From Gymnopilus junonius (taxonomy: Eukaryota > Basidiomycota > Agaricomycetes > Agaricales > Galerinaceae): a stretch of 64,000 nt of DNA. The notes below the pieces were generated by a model. It made no database searches. It saw only the letters and a list, made by a program, of their open reading frames with translations, and had not been told where the DNA came from. The translations under genes and the position numbers were made by a program. Where the stretch lies: assembly GCA_015501075.1 (NCBI GenBank), contig JADNYJ010000010.1:310001-374000 (forward strand), read 5' to 3'. Shown one piece after another: positions 12,501 to 23,533 of the stretch; the stretch's first letter is position 1; every line of letters begins with the position of its first letter.

Positions 12501-12985
12501 GAAGCTGAAGATTCAGGGTGAAAACTAACATAAGGGCCTCCCAATGAGAAGGTGTCAATGACATCACGTTTCAAAAGACTGGAACTAGGATGACTAGACT
12601 TTGAAGAATTGACAAAATGGTGGCGCCCTTGGTTGGTAGAATTGGTCGATGTGTCGGTGGAAATAATAGTGATGCGATTGCGAGGCTGGTTGGGGTCGGT
12701 GGTGGGAGATGCAACTTGATCTCTACCGTCAGTTTGTTGAGGGGTATTGTCGTCTGTGCTTCGGCCGTTTGTGTAGAAGTGCTCGCTGGTCTGCGAGTAG
12801 GAGTTGAGTCGATTATTGTCATCGGCAAATGAAGAAGCAGAGTTCGTGGCAGTCAAAGGTGGATGAGGGACCAAGAAATTACTAGAGTGATAATATTCTT
12901 GCTGCCGGTGAGGAACCGAGCGAGAAAGAGGTTGAGATGGTGTCTGTTGCTGACGTGAACTGCTACCAGTACCGAGGGTATACAT
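9543..12985 (-). CDS. Zn2Cys6 fungal transcription factor
   Basis: A multi-exon gene. A Ser/Thr/Gln-rich N-terminal region of about 220 residues with a basic patch (KVKKRRKKPR) leads to the binuclear zinc cluster CQQCRNRKIRCDGAKPVC, then HNCGRR and NSEC; that is six Cys spaced 2-6-6-2-9, the last gap slightly long. The cluster spans an intron (exon ends ..CQQ-TG, next starts C-CGA). It is followed by a linker and a middle homology region (IWWDSLLSSYISP, RASNYWFSFFHLPSFF, FRDEAQAAMDASFNSG), as in fungal-specific transcription factor domain proteins. The C-terminal exons join at 9807 and 9673 to end LPLPPLPENLV. It should be nuclear and bind CGG-type half sites; its regulon cannot be inferred from neighbours. 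Confidence 0.87.
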
Positions 12986-15456
12986 GGCGCCTAGTATGAA
13001 TAAGGAATGCCTAAAGGAAAGAGAGAAAAGAGTGAAGACAAGATGTAATGCAGACAGGCCAAGACCGCAATCGACAGTCAGGATTTGAGATGAACGCGCC
13101 CTGTCGAATCACATATTCCAAAACCCCTCCAAGTTGTGTGCTTCTCAGTGTTGGGATAACTGTGATGGAACTTACGTGACCAAAGCTGTCACTCACCTTT
13201 TCGGCATGTGGCGCATTTTCCAATGCTTTTCTGCTCACACCAAGCTCACACGGGACGTCTTTCGTCTACTACAATTTCGACCTTGGACTCATGAAGCTTG
13301 TTAACGTGTAATATCCCAAACCGACTGACGATATGTACAGTCTGCACATCCCTTATACTCAATCAGGCCAAATTGCAAAGGGACTGTCTGCATGGACGCT
13401 CATGTGGGTGATCCGGAGAACCCCAGCAACTCCAATCAAGTGATTCTGCACTCACCCACGCACATATCCCTTTACATGTTTCTCCCACCCGATTTTAAAT
13501 AGTCCATCCTACTCTACGTAGACGCTCCGCTGCCGACATAATTTCACCCCAGTAAATGAGCGCTACTACTAGTACGCCCAACTATACACACGAAGTTCAA
13601 ACAACTATATGGCAGCCATGAGGGCCATGCTGCAACACTTTCTTTCTTATTGTTCGGATTGGATTTTGCTACATCTGGAACTTTTCTCCTAGAACCATTC
13701 GCCATGTGATCGCATTGAAAGCACTAACACTCCTTAGATGATCACAACCACTTGAAAGCAACACCGTGATTCCCTACATACTCCTGTTCTGTTTGACTTG
13801 AAATTGCGGTGCTGGCCAGCTTTGTACGTTGTTGAATAAAGTAACAGCATGTACTCGTCTGTGCTGCCTTAGTACATCTTTCCTTCCTCACGGCTATCCA
13901 CGATCATCTACTCCGGGGCCATCGGAAAAGGGCTACACTTCGCTTTGGAGTACAAGCTAGTATAAGTTGAGTATAAGAGACCAAATCCCAATGGGAATAA
14001 TTTCCCCGCTTTTAGTGCTGGGTTTTTTTCCTCTGGGCTGATGTTCCAAACGTGTTTTTCTTCCCGGCCTCCCAGCCCTGTGTTATACCTGTGTTTTAAA
14101 CAGTGTTTTTCTTACATAATCAATTTTTTCGAATTTTAATTTTCTGGCTTAAAAATTCTCTCAAATGAGGTTCCTGGCTTTAGTTTAGACTGAACCCTTT
14201 TGTCTACCTTCTCCTGTAATGATTTTGTGGCTTGTGTGGATGAGAATATCGTTCAGAGGGCTGAGCAACACCCATATCATGTGATGTGACTCCCCGTGAC
14301 ATCCTGCCAAGGTTCCGCATGGCTTATATTTGCAGCCGATTTTCCATTTTTAGGACTGATCCCTGGTCGAAGAAGCAATTCAAGCGCTTTGAACTTTCAA
14401 AGTAGGTTGTCCATATGCTCAAATCCCCGAAATTCATTGATTATTAGATGAAATATATGAATGATTTATCACAGTAAAACACAGAGGATTTTGGACCCCC
14501 TGATGTTAAAAACGTTAGAAACATGTTAAAAACCATGTGAAAAACTACACTGTTTTAAACGTCCCAGTAAAACACCCAGCACTACCCGCTTTGATCTTGC
14601 CTTGTCCTGAAATTTATACCGAAATTTATATCGACGCTTCGACCGAGCCCGGACCTTCTATCTCGATATGCAATTCGGTAGCCCAATGACATAATTGCAC
14701 CAACTGCTCACATCTTTCTAGATGAGGCATGGCCTAAGCAGTCCTAGTCAATGATGGAATAAGAAGGAGACTTGAATTCAGAGTCTTGTACATAAAATAA
14801 TAATATATTGGTGAGGAATTTAACCCGACCTCAAAGTAAAGAATTCGTTCGCACTCCGTCAATGTGCAAAGACCACTTGGACTACTGGCAGTCAATCGAG
14901 CTAGCTTCCATATGTCTTGTGTGCATACGGGGTTCCCTACGGGGCGCCGAGATCTAGTCAGACCTCATCGCGGAACCTTGTTCTAAATTAATTTTAATTC
15001 GCAATTGGGAGACCTCGGGAAAGGAACAACAGTCGGGCTTACCGTCGAGCCCGAAGTGATTATATCGAGGGATTTACACAGGTTGTTCTATCGGAAAGAA
15101 TCATCATGTGAACTTGAGGTCGTATGCACATACCCCTGAATAATTTCCATTACAGATCCTCAACAAAGAAGACACCTTCTGGAGGTTGTTGGACCCACTA
15201 TTCTCTTATTCGGGCCATTATTTCTCCAAAATTAAACTCCCTGTCGTATGAGAAACCTAGGAGTTAATCCCAGACCAAAGGACAAAGTTGGACGCGTCTC
15301 AAGAAGGCTGTATGCAATGTAGGATGTGTGCTAAAATTGGATTATCTTATGTAAGGACTATTTTGAGCATTCAGATATTCATGATCAGAAGTTTAACGTT
15401 CAACAGTAGCCAGTGCGGCTGGCATTGCGAAATACACACTTCAAACCCGAGAAATA
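12986..15456. other. Gene-poor 2.5 kb region
   Basis: No supported protein gene in about 2.5 kb on either strand. It holds the promoter of the Zn2Cys6 gene, a MITE candidate at 14015-14582, and short repeats such as the tandem copy of GAAATTTATA near 14610. I saw no tRNA box pair and no reverse transcriptase or transposase frame. Confidence 0.55.
14015..14582. mobile_element. MITE candidate with TA target duplication
   Basis: The ends are inverted copies, GTGCTGGGT at 14015 and ACCCAGCAC at 14574-14582. Each is flanked by TA (14013-14014 and 14583-14584), as expected for a Tc1/mariner-type insertion. The subterminal parts also match in inverted form: TGTTTTAAACAGTG on the left near 14090 and CACTGTTTTAAAC near 14548 on the right, plus repeated GTTAAAAAC motifs. 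At 568 bp with no open frame, it fits a non-autonomous element. The terminal repeat is short and imperfect beyond nine bases, so the call rests on the combination of ends, TA flanks and subterminal symmetry. Confidence 0.6.
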
Positions 15457-16576
15457 ATGTCCAGGCGCTCTCGTTCACCAGGCCGCCGTTTCGACGACGG
15501 GGATGATCGCTATGCTATGCGGAACGGAGGACATGACTCTTCAAGGCGGCATGGCAAACTACGCGAGGACGACATGGGGCACAAACGCAGCTACGAGTAC
15601 GAACGAACGTCCTCCACTGGTGGCAGAGATAGGAGGCATAGGAGAGATGAAGGACGAGCGGAGGGAAATTTCAAGGACTACGATGAACGGAAACGAGAAC
15701 GAGAACGAGAAAGAGACCGACAGAGGTATGAAGGCGGTCGAGACAGAGATGTGGATCCTAGTTCATCTCGTGCTGGGCGTCGGTCTGCATCACCACGGAC
15801 TCGCAACTTGAGGCCGCGTGACAGAGGTTCTCATTCCGCCAGCCCCGCTGTCCAGTCCCCTTCGGATAAGGCAAAACCGAACTTTGCACCGTCCGGACTC
15901 CTGGCTGCTGAAACCAATACTGTGAAGGCTGTAGATGGCACCAGTACTGTTTTAAAATACAACGAACCTCCGGAAGCCCGTAAGCCCGTGTTAGGCTGGA
16001 GGCTCTATGTCTTTAAGGATGCGGAGCAAGTTGGTGAGTGATGATGCCTTGTATTATACTCTTGCTCAACTTCAACGTTACTGACCAAAAAGTTCCAGAG
16101 CTTCTTCACATCCATCGACAAAGTGCATATCTCGTTGGTAGAGATCGACTAGTAGCTGATATAGCCCTTGATCACCCGTCTTGCTCAAAGCAGCATGCTG
16201 TATTTCAATGTAGGTCTCTTGCAACTTGCTTTCTGCTACAACTTACCAGTTAGTCCAGATCGATATGTTCAAGAGAAAGATGAGTTTGGTATTTCCAAGG
16301 GAGTAGTGAAGTATGTCCCTTGTTTTTTTTTTAAAAAAAAAAACCGTCGTATATCTCTAATTGGTTTTAACAAGGCCTTTCATCATTGATCTAGAGTCAA
16401 CTAACGGGACTCTTGTCAACGACGAGACTATACCCGCCGCAAGGTACTATGAATTGAAAGCAGGTGACGGTAAGTTCACTCCGATATTTATGATTTGAAC
16501 TGAAATCCTCCACGAAGTTATTAAGTTTGGTTTGTCGACCAGAGAATACGTTCTATTGCATGACGATGCGTCGTAA
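15457..16576 (+). CDS. PML1: FHA-domain protein SNIP1/Pml1
   Basis: Five exons (15457-16033, 16093-16209, 16250-16310, 16375-16469, 16518-16576) splice in phase. The first 130 residues are an Arg/Ser/Glu/Asp-rich low-complexity region (SRRSRSPGRR, ERKRERERERD), as in splicing factors. From about residue 165 comes an FHA domain: YLVGRDRLVADIALDHPSCS with the phosphothreonine-binding Arg and Ser, KQHAVFQ, PFIIDLESTNGTLVN, RYYELKAGDVIKFG, STREYVLLH. This matches SNIP1 in animals and Pml1 in yeast, a subunit of the RES complex that retains and helps splice pre-mRNA. Introns are as short as 40 nt, and the third contains a run of T followed by a run of A. Nuclear. Confidence 0.92.
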
Positions 16577-17198
16577 GGTCACTTTCAATGTGACCCATTG
16601 CATGTATGTAATGCTATGTAAGCAATACTACAGTTGCAGTAACTTTTCACCCTAAGTATCTAGAAAACAAGTATTAGCCATCTATATATCATATGTTGAG
16701 TGTCCTTCACATCTGGTGTCCAGATCTCAGCGGTGGTGGGAGTGTTCGATCACTTCATGTACTTCACGGACTTACTTCTGAGGTACCGGAATTTGTCTCC
16801 GAGCCCTAGGTCGTCATATTATATCCTTGAGCGCAATCATGTAGGCAGAGAAGCATCTTGAGGATCGCATAGGATTGTAATCAAGGACTATATCGCTGAA
16901 GCCAGACAATAGTTTTTTTGTGCGTTTTCGATTGTTTTTCTGGAATTTTTGTTTCATCATAAAGACCGACGGGGGTAGCCAGGGCATCCTTTTGTTCTCT
17001 GTGACTTGTAGCCAACCGTTCCCGATAAGGAATGCCCGATGCAACCTCGAGGTGATAATAACGAGGGTCGGTTCCCGAAAAGTAGATGCGCCTTTCATCA
17101 AAGAGTGCGGGTCAATAAAGAGCTTCCTCTATAAAATAGACCATCCATCATGAAGCTGTTCCAAGTTTTCCCCTTCTTATCTATTCTTCATATCTGCC
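16577..17198. other. Intergenic, no gene seen
   Basis: About 620 bp between two plus-strand genes. A 95-codon frame on the minus strand (16814-17101) has no supporting motif or splice context. The region likely contains the promoter of the zinc-finger gene. Confidence 0.5.
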
Positions 17199-18237
17199 AT
17201 GATGCAACGTTATTCACTCCTCAGCAATATTAACAGCATTCAGGACCTTTCTCCTGGACATTATCCGAGTCCTCTTCGACTGGGTGCACCGGATCCCATG
17301 TTATCGAGCATCCTAGACGGCATGCCGGGTATAACACACTCTCCCAGTGGTTCTTCCGATCCTTTAGAAGACTTGAGCGTTCAAGAATGGACCCTACAGG
17401 GAGCTTATGAGCTTAGCGCTGACCCTGCAGCAGATGGCGGAGTGACGTGAGCTTCCACTCTCCTCTAACATTCTTCGTGGCTCATCCAGCTGTATCAGAT
17501 ACTTCCAAACCGATAACGGATGGTTGGACTACGTGAAAAACTTGGAAATTATCGTGCCGGGTATCAGCACCAAGGCGAGTTTGGTTCGCGCCACAGCTGA
17601 GGAAAAAGGCCTCAACAACTACTCGAAATCATTAGTTCAGTCAAAACATCTTCGCAGTCGTCGCCTCTCTTCTTCCAGGTTCATCGACCCTAACGCACTT
17701 GGTGATACAGATGACGACACTGGAAGTGAATATGTGCCGCCTTCAGTCCTCAGAAAGCGCAAACGCATACGCTCACCGTCCCCAACAACAACCTGCACCT
17801 CAGCATCATCTGAGCAAGAGTCAAGCTCTTCCAGGAAGCGCAGTGTCAAGAGAATGCGTAAAGAACCTGACGTTCGCAATCTCATGGCCCGGCCTGAAGA
17901 ATGGGAGAGCATCAGGGCTGCTGTCCAAGGGGACATTCCCAAGACAGGGAGGTGTTCGTACTGCAAAAAGGCTATCAGCATACGACCACCAGATGTTAGG
18001 CGACATATGAAGACTCACTTGCCTCGGGAAGTCAAGTGCATTGGTGTCCCTCTATGTGACGCCAGCCGTTTTTATATCCCTGAAGATGCAGAGACCTATC
18101 TATACAACGGTGAACCTTATATAGGGGGGTGTATGAAACTGTTCAGCCGACCCGACGCTCTCAAGCGCCACTTGGACAATTGCAGCCTTGGCTGCGTTTC
18201 ATCGAGGGAAATCACCAGCGATTCCGAGCACCATTGA
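17199..18237 (+). CDS. Zinc-finger-like protein, probable regulator
   Basis: Two exons (17199-17446 and 17490-18237) give about 331 residues. The middle is Ser-rich with several basic clusters (RKRKRIRSPSP, SRKRSVKRMRKE) that could act as nuclear localisation signals. The C-terminal third has Cys/His pairs in degenerate C2H2 style: CSYCKKAISIRPPDVRRHMKTH is a clear C-x2-C..H-x3-H unit, followed by CIGVPLCDASRF and the second unit CMKLFSRPDALKRHLDNC. This two-finger arrangement occurs in many agaricomycete proteins annotated only as C2H2-type. DNA binding is likely; targets are unknown. A second ATG directly after the first (MM) makes the exact start ambiguous by one codon. Confidence 0.75.
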
Positions 18238-18545
18238 CCCACGAAAAAAAATTGAATGGTGGTCCAGATTTTGTCGATCCAAATTCTAACATTCTTACAG
18301 TAAATTAGTCATTGGGAAGACTGCGTGAATTGGATGATACTAGCCATCCCCCTCACGCAGCATAATCGCACTCGTAAATTACCTACAGCCCACTTATATT
18401 CTTTTAAATCGACTGTTGAATTTTGCATCAAATTAGCACCTTAGAATATACGTACCGGGATTACCATTGCATAAGGGAGCTCAGAATACCCTGCAGTTTA
18501 TATGAGCTCTGGATATCTATTAGTCAATGGAAAAGATGCTGTATT
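18238..18545. other. Spacer between convergent genes
   Basis: About 308 AT-rich bases between two stop codons; nothing beyond shared 3' regions is seen. Confidence 0.45.
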
Positions 18546-19128
18546 CTATTTTCTTGTCTTGTCTTTTATTCGACGAGAGCGTATCCGTTTCCCGTTTTGT
18601 ACTTTAGGCCCCCAACTATTATATAATTCAACAAAATGATTCGAAAATATGCAGGCTCTAGACACTCACCCTCGTATTACTTTCTTCGAAGGCAGTTCGT
18701 TGGCAAATTCTCTTATTGGGAAACCTAATCTATATTTCGACATGCACCAAAGAAGATACCTGCAGGAAAAAATTGAGCGCTTATACGGGTAAGGTCAAAG
18801 TGAACCCAGCATACCTCCGGTCGCGTACCGCTAAACCAGCTTTTCGTAACGCCAAACCATTGAACTTCCAAAGATCTTCCCAGGAGGTGGTCGGATCCAG
18901 TTTGGTCTCAAAAGACCGGCCAATGGCTTTCAAGAAGTCTTCTGTTGTACGGATATTTTCTGCAGGTCGTGCATGTGGACCGAAACCTTGCTGGAAAGCA
19001 GCAGGGTCGCGCGGAGGTGGTGTAGATGGTCGAGCATGACCGTTAACGAGAGTACGGGTAACCAAAGATACAGCTGATGACAGGCGGGGAACTAGCCCTC
19101 GCTGTAAATTGAAAAGCGTCGTGGTCAT
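18546..19128 (-). CDS. FYV4: Mitochondrial small ribosomal subunit protein mS41 (IGR motif)
   Basis: Three exons (19128-18815, 18759-18670, 18615-18546) give 157 residues. The N-terminus (FNLQRGLVPRLSSAVSLVTR) is a typical mitochondrial presequence. The IGR domain follows: IRTTEDFLKAIGRSFETKL, then SWEDLWKFNG, then the block RRYLLWCMSKYRLGF split by the first intron. The C-terminus is basic (VIRGWGPKVQNGKRIRSRR), as usual for the family. Yeast Fyv4/mS41 is a small-subunit mitoribosome protein. The downstream exons are easily missed because the first exon runs on into an in-frame stop. Confidence is high because all three exon joins restore the family pattern. Confidence 0.9.
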
Positions 19129-19256
19129 TTTTGAAGTAATTGGTTAAGCGTGACATAATTCCTGAGGGCGTGTCACAAGAAGGACTGACTGAAAATCGTC
19201 ACGCGTCATGATAGGTCCAGATTCCAACCAGAGTTAGAAATTAGAGTTCATGCACG

Positions 19257-19346
19257 ACGGGCAAGCATCTGTCCAAACGGCCCAAAATGAGCACTTTTAT
19301 ATTACAAAATGCTCATTTTGAGCCAATTGGACAGCCGCTTGCCCCC
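19257..19346. repeat. Long imperfect foldback (hairpin) repeat
   Basis: The left arm (from 19258, GGGCAAGCATCTGTCCA then CCAAAATGAGCA) pairs with the right arm (TGCTCATTTTGAG then TTGGACAGCCGCTTGCCC, ending near 19345) over about 35 positions with a few mismatches and a loop of roughly 16 bases. The shape suits a small foldback element or the remains of one; no target duplication was identified. Confidence 0.6.
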
Positions 19347-19433
19347 GTGTCAGAACTGAACTCCAGGCTGGGTCGAAGCAAATTCATTATTCATTGAACA
19401 GCAAGTACACTGCAAGTACACTGTGAACGTAGC

Positions 19434-19569
19434 TTAGGTTGAAACCTAACCAATGGCTGGTTGAAATTCAACTTTCAACCTACCATAGCTTAGATTTAGG
19501 ATGAATCCGATTCATCCTATTTATTGTAGAAAAATTCATCCTAGCGAATTCAACCTGTTTCAGGTTGAA
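19434..19569. repeat. Cluster of short palindromes sharing GGTTGAA
   Basis: Four hairpins lie in a row: TTAGGTT/AACCTAA (19434-19449), GGTTGAAA/TTTCAACC (19459-19480), AGGATGAAT/ATTCATCCT (19498-19518) and TTCAACCTG/CAGGTTGAA (19549-19569). Further half copies (TTCATCC, TTCAACC, AGGTTGA) continue to about 19627. A 12-base direct repeat (GCAAGTACACT twice) sits just before it at 19402-19424. Non-coding. Confidence 0.65.
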
Positions 19570-19868
19570 AATCCCATTTCCAAATGTTGGCCGCTTTTCA
19601 ACCTAGATTCAACTTACCGCAGGTTGATTTTTGTGCTGACAATAGAATATAGCTAACTATGAGAAACATAATTATTCATTGATTATGATGTCCTCTTCAT
19701 ATGTATTCAAATATTACCTAACAATGTTCTTGATATGCAATAATTCTCTCCAAGTCATTGGTACTTATACGCTATTATTCCCTTGTTATTTCGTTTCTAT
19801 TGCTAGTATGGTATCTCATGGTACCTAGTTGTATGACAACCGAGTCTTGGCTGAGTCTTATTTACTTA

Positions 19869-22241
19869 TTAAAATACAGGTGCGTCTTTCAAAAATAGTC
19901 GTGCTTCTTCTTTCTTCACCCATCTGGCTACAGCGTTTGCAGCTCCGACGGCGGCACTCTTCGGTAGAAGAGGTGACAAAGTAACATATAATTCGAAAGG
20001 TTGAGTTATCTGTGTGTTGACAAGTTAGCAACTAATACTAGATTAGAATCATGAGGCATGCATACCCAGCCCATAACACTTTCAGTTTCCGTCCGAATAT
20101 ATTGCAATTTAAGTCCTGCTTCCTGGCCTGACTTGGCGTGAATTGAATCATGGAGAGTCTGATAAAGTGTTATAAGCCTGTTGTATCATTAGCAAATATT
20201 CCAATCGATAGGACGTAAAATTGACCGTTTCCTGGCGTGAGGTTCATCATAAGGATCCTCGAAAGTGGGTAATGTGATTTGGACTTGCGCCCGTGACTTG
20301 TAAATAAAATGGCGGAGGCCGGGTATTCCCAGTTCAGAAACAGAATATTCAGTTTCCTTAGACCGGTGTGCACTGAGAAGAGCATTCAAGGTACCGTCTG
20401 ATGAAAGCTTCTGCGAAATCAGGGCGTCAGATGGCAATGTCGCCGTTGGCGGAGAAGAGATTTACAATAATGACTGAATCAAACCAACTCCTGACAGCTT
20501 CTAGATCTCCCCCGCCGTTAATGCAAACCAAAGCTACCCCTGATTCGTTCAGGCCTTCCTGGGGATCAGACTTAGTTGTAATAAAATTGGAAGACTCCGG
20601 TGAATTTGAACTTTCGTTCGAAGAGGGAACATTTGGCTCTTTCAATTGAACGGAATCATCCTTACGTAGAAAAGCAATATATGCATTGACAAACACTGCA
20701 GGATTGAACTTGGGGAGGCAGACCGGGACCCAAGACGCAGATGCGGGTGAATTATAAATGGATGGCGAATGAATCGTGTTCATGATAATATGAAGGTCTG
20801 TATATGTAAGCTCTACATAATGTCCAAAGTCAAGAAAACATGCATACTTGCCTGCTGGGTGGATGGAATGTTTCTTGGGCCGTATCAGCGTTACTACGCG
20901 ATCGTTTGCAATGAGGATTATGTAGAGTATATCCTTCTGCTTCTTTGAACGTACACGTCCCAAAAAGACGACTGGAACTTACCTTCATTTTACTATTTGG
21001 AACAAGACTTTCAGCTAAACGCTTCCGTAAATTAGGTTCGACTTTGAGGCAGTTTAACGATGACATAGTCATTGCGATGTCGGTTTCGAGTCTTGATAAT
21101 AAAGAATGCATGAAGGGCTCTGCACCTGGAAAATGAAGTATGATCCGAGATACAAACAAAAATATGGCAAAGAGAGTAATACCGTTCAGGAGTCGCCTAA
21201 GATCGAAATTGGTCCTCCTTTCAAATATTCGTTTGAGTTGAGTAGCAGTGACTATGCTTAGAATTTGAAGGTGAAGGTATTCAAGATGCGATCTGATCTT
21301 CCTTCACGAAATCAAAAGGAGTGAGTCAATCCATCAATGACATAATTGAGGGGCATATGAAGTCACATACAACAGACTCAGGTTCGCCCCAGGACGATGC
21401 ACATGCGTAATAAAGAGGAGGCCGTAGCAAAAATGTAATACGGGTCTGGCCAGCGTTGATGCATCGTAGCTTGTCGTGGTCGTCCAAAAACACAGAGATC
21501 AAGGCTTGCATTATCCCGATAGTCGACACCATTCCATCTTGATCGCCTCCACCAGGGCGGCTGGAAAGAAAATGATGAGTCAAGGGTGACTTCATACGAA
21601 TATATCAAGACGACCTTATGAAAACCGGCTTCCCAGCATCGGTGAGTACAAAGTATTCCCTCGGAAGATACAAGCGAGCTGAAATGGAGTCAAATACAAG
21701 TTTTAGCACCATTGATAAAAAATTACCTCCAGAGAACGTTAAATCATTGGTTTCCGGTTGTTTCCCTTGATGAGACTCCGGTATTTCAGCTTCTTGACAA
21801 GGATTGAAAATACAAATATGAAAGGATGAACTATAGAAGGGTACGAATACGCTAACCTGTCTGAGCCGCTTTCTGAAATAGACTCTTCTTCAATTGGTCC
21901 CTCAATAACTGCTTCGACTCTTCCCCTGGGGCAGGCCCTGGCGGTTTATCAATCGAATCTAAGTCTTCCGTATCACTGGGGTTCGTGTCCGCATCGATAT
22001 CATATAATAAAATTCCTTCCGCTGGCTCTACATCAATAACTGAAGAAGCTGAACTATCCAAGAAGTGTTCGGCGGACTTGATGGCCAGAGGGGGTGAATC
22101 TGTATAGGGAGGTGTATTATGACTATGAATATGGAGACTAGAAAGTGAAGGAGAAGGGCGTAGCGTTGGTGCTACTGAGAGACGCATGGGAGAAGACCTT
22201 GCCAAAGTCGGTGTATTCGAGCGAGATGGCTGGTCCGCCAT
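19869..22241 (-). CDS. MON1: Vacuolar fusion protein Mon1
   Basis: Mon1 with Ccz1 is the guanine-nucleotide exchange factor that recruits Rab7/Ypt7 to late endosomes and vacuoles. The N-terminal 120 residues are Ser/Pro/Asp-rich and disordered (MADQPSRSNTPTLARSSPMR). Longin-type segments follow over many exons: REYFVLTDAGKPVF, GMVSTIGIMQALISVFLDD, CINAGQTRITFLLRPPLYYAC, LYIILIANDRVVTLIRPKK, a middle part with ASWVPVCLPKFNPAVFVNAY, and the end GLRHFIYKSR through AVARWVKKEEARLFLKDAP. All are family landmarks in the right order. A Ser/Glu-rich insert near residue 420 (SSNESSNSPESSN) looks species-specific. It is transcribed divergently from the BTB gene, with the starts only about 240 bp apart. 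Confidence 0.92.
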
Positions 22242-22483
22242 ATCATTTGGGCCTTGGCGAAGAATGAGAACGGAGCAAGGTCACGGAGATGTAGCTGACT
22301 CGGAAGGCGTTGGTAAATAAAGAGAAACAATCACAAGAGGTCCGCCATTCTTGTAAGCAGCAAGCCTCTCGTCGTCACATTGCGATTGATGGACCGCAGG
22401 GTATCCGTAGGCAAAAGCGACGTGAAAAAGGGGAGGTGAGATAATTATGCGCGTTACTTTTGTCTCCAACTGATTATCCGCGC

Positions 22484-23533
22484 AATGGAAGCCATGGTTC
22501 GAGGATGGAAACATCGTGCTGATAACCCAACACGATACCACTGCGTTTCGCGTTCATCGAGGTGTGCTTGTATGATGTATGGTCTTTATTGCTTTAATTT
22601 TATGCGCTAAGCATTTCTCAGGCAAGACATTCTGAAGTGTTCAATGACATGTTTGCACTACCGCAATCGACCATTCCTGACACAAATTTTTTGACGGATG
22701 TCAAGTAGTCGTCATGTACGACCTACCTCTCGACCTCTCAAACCTTGTCAAGGCAATATATGATGGACCGTAAGTTTAAATGCTGGAATAATAGGACCGA
22801 CTAACTAATGTGACCCAGTGGGTTTTCAAACGACAGCGCAGAGGCATTCTTCAATCTGTCGGGTGTGCTGCGCTTAGCAACGAAGTACTTCGTCAGCCAG
22901 ATACGCCGTCAGGCCATCCAAATCCTTATTAAAACATGGCCCACCACGCTGAAAGGGCACGATGAAATGGTCGAAGCTGCTCTCGTTTCGCCTCCTGTTG
23001 ACAATCTCACATATCCATATATTCACCCACTGCATGCTCTCAATCTCGCCAGGGAAGTCAACATTCATGCCATCGTCCCCTCCGCTCTCTATTTCTTATC
23101 TTTATATCCGCTTGCTGGAATTCTCCAAGTCGATCATCCGAAATTGACTTTGGAACATCCGTCGAAACCGTCATCGTATCTTGCGTCTTCAGACATTCTA
23201 GTTTACACTCTCATGTTCCAACATCGATTGCAGGTTATGGAAGTTTTTATTCGCGAGTTCTGCGCGCAGCGGTCAATTCACCCTGTTTGCGGCGGGGAAG
23301 GGACATGTGCGAAGGGGTTTTCGCGTCTTGTGTCACAGCTGCATCGTTCTTGGAACCTTAGAACCGGACCTTTATATTTAATCTTGCAATCCATGCAAAG
23401 AGTATCCAATGATTTGACAATGTGTGGCACTTGCCGCGATGATTTTCAGCACGAGGCTTCTTTGCTTCGACAAAAGACATGGGACGAATTGCCATCAATC
23501 GTCCAACTCCCGCCCTGGAACGAGATAGACTGA
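22484..23533 (+). CDS. BTB/POZ-domain protein, frame interrupted
   Basis: An agaricomycete-style BTB protein: WFEDGNIVLITQ, FRVHRGVLARHSEVFNDMF, then VVMYDLPLDLSNLVKAIYDG and LRLATKYFVSQIRRQA. Three coding blocks are seen (to 22569, from 22622, and from about 22820 to 23533); the last block ends with CGTCRDDFQHEASLLRQKTW and a stop. Two problems occur. Within the second block the frame must gain one base at a run of six T (22687-22692) to pass from PDTNFF to the DG..VVMYD part. At the 5' end the BTB frame has no in-frame ATG: ATG at 22484 needs one more base, or an unseen first exon is spliced to 22492. The start is therefore provisional. Function likely protein-protein contact; partner unknown. 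Confidence 0.7.

Noticed and set aside
13011..13238. 75-codon minus-strand frame upstream of the Zn2Cys6 gene
   Set aside because: It looks like 5' flank read in frame; no motif and no join to the gene.
15033..15054. Short inverted repeat TCGGGCT/AGCCCGA as a terminator
   Set aside because: Fungal nuclear genes do not use such hairpin terminators, and one 7-base stem in 2.5 kb is unremarkable.
16814..17101. 95-codon minus-strand frame upstream of the zinc-finger gene
   Set aside because: No homology pattern, no splice partners, and it occupies a likely promoter.
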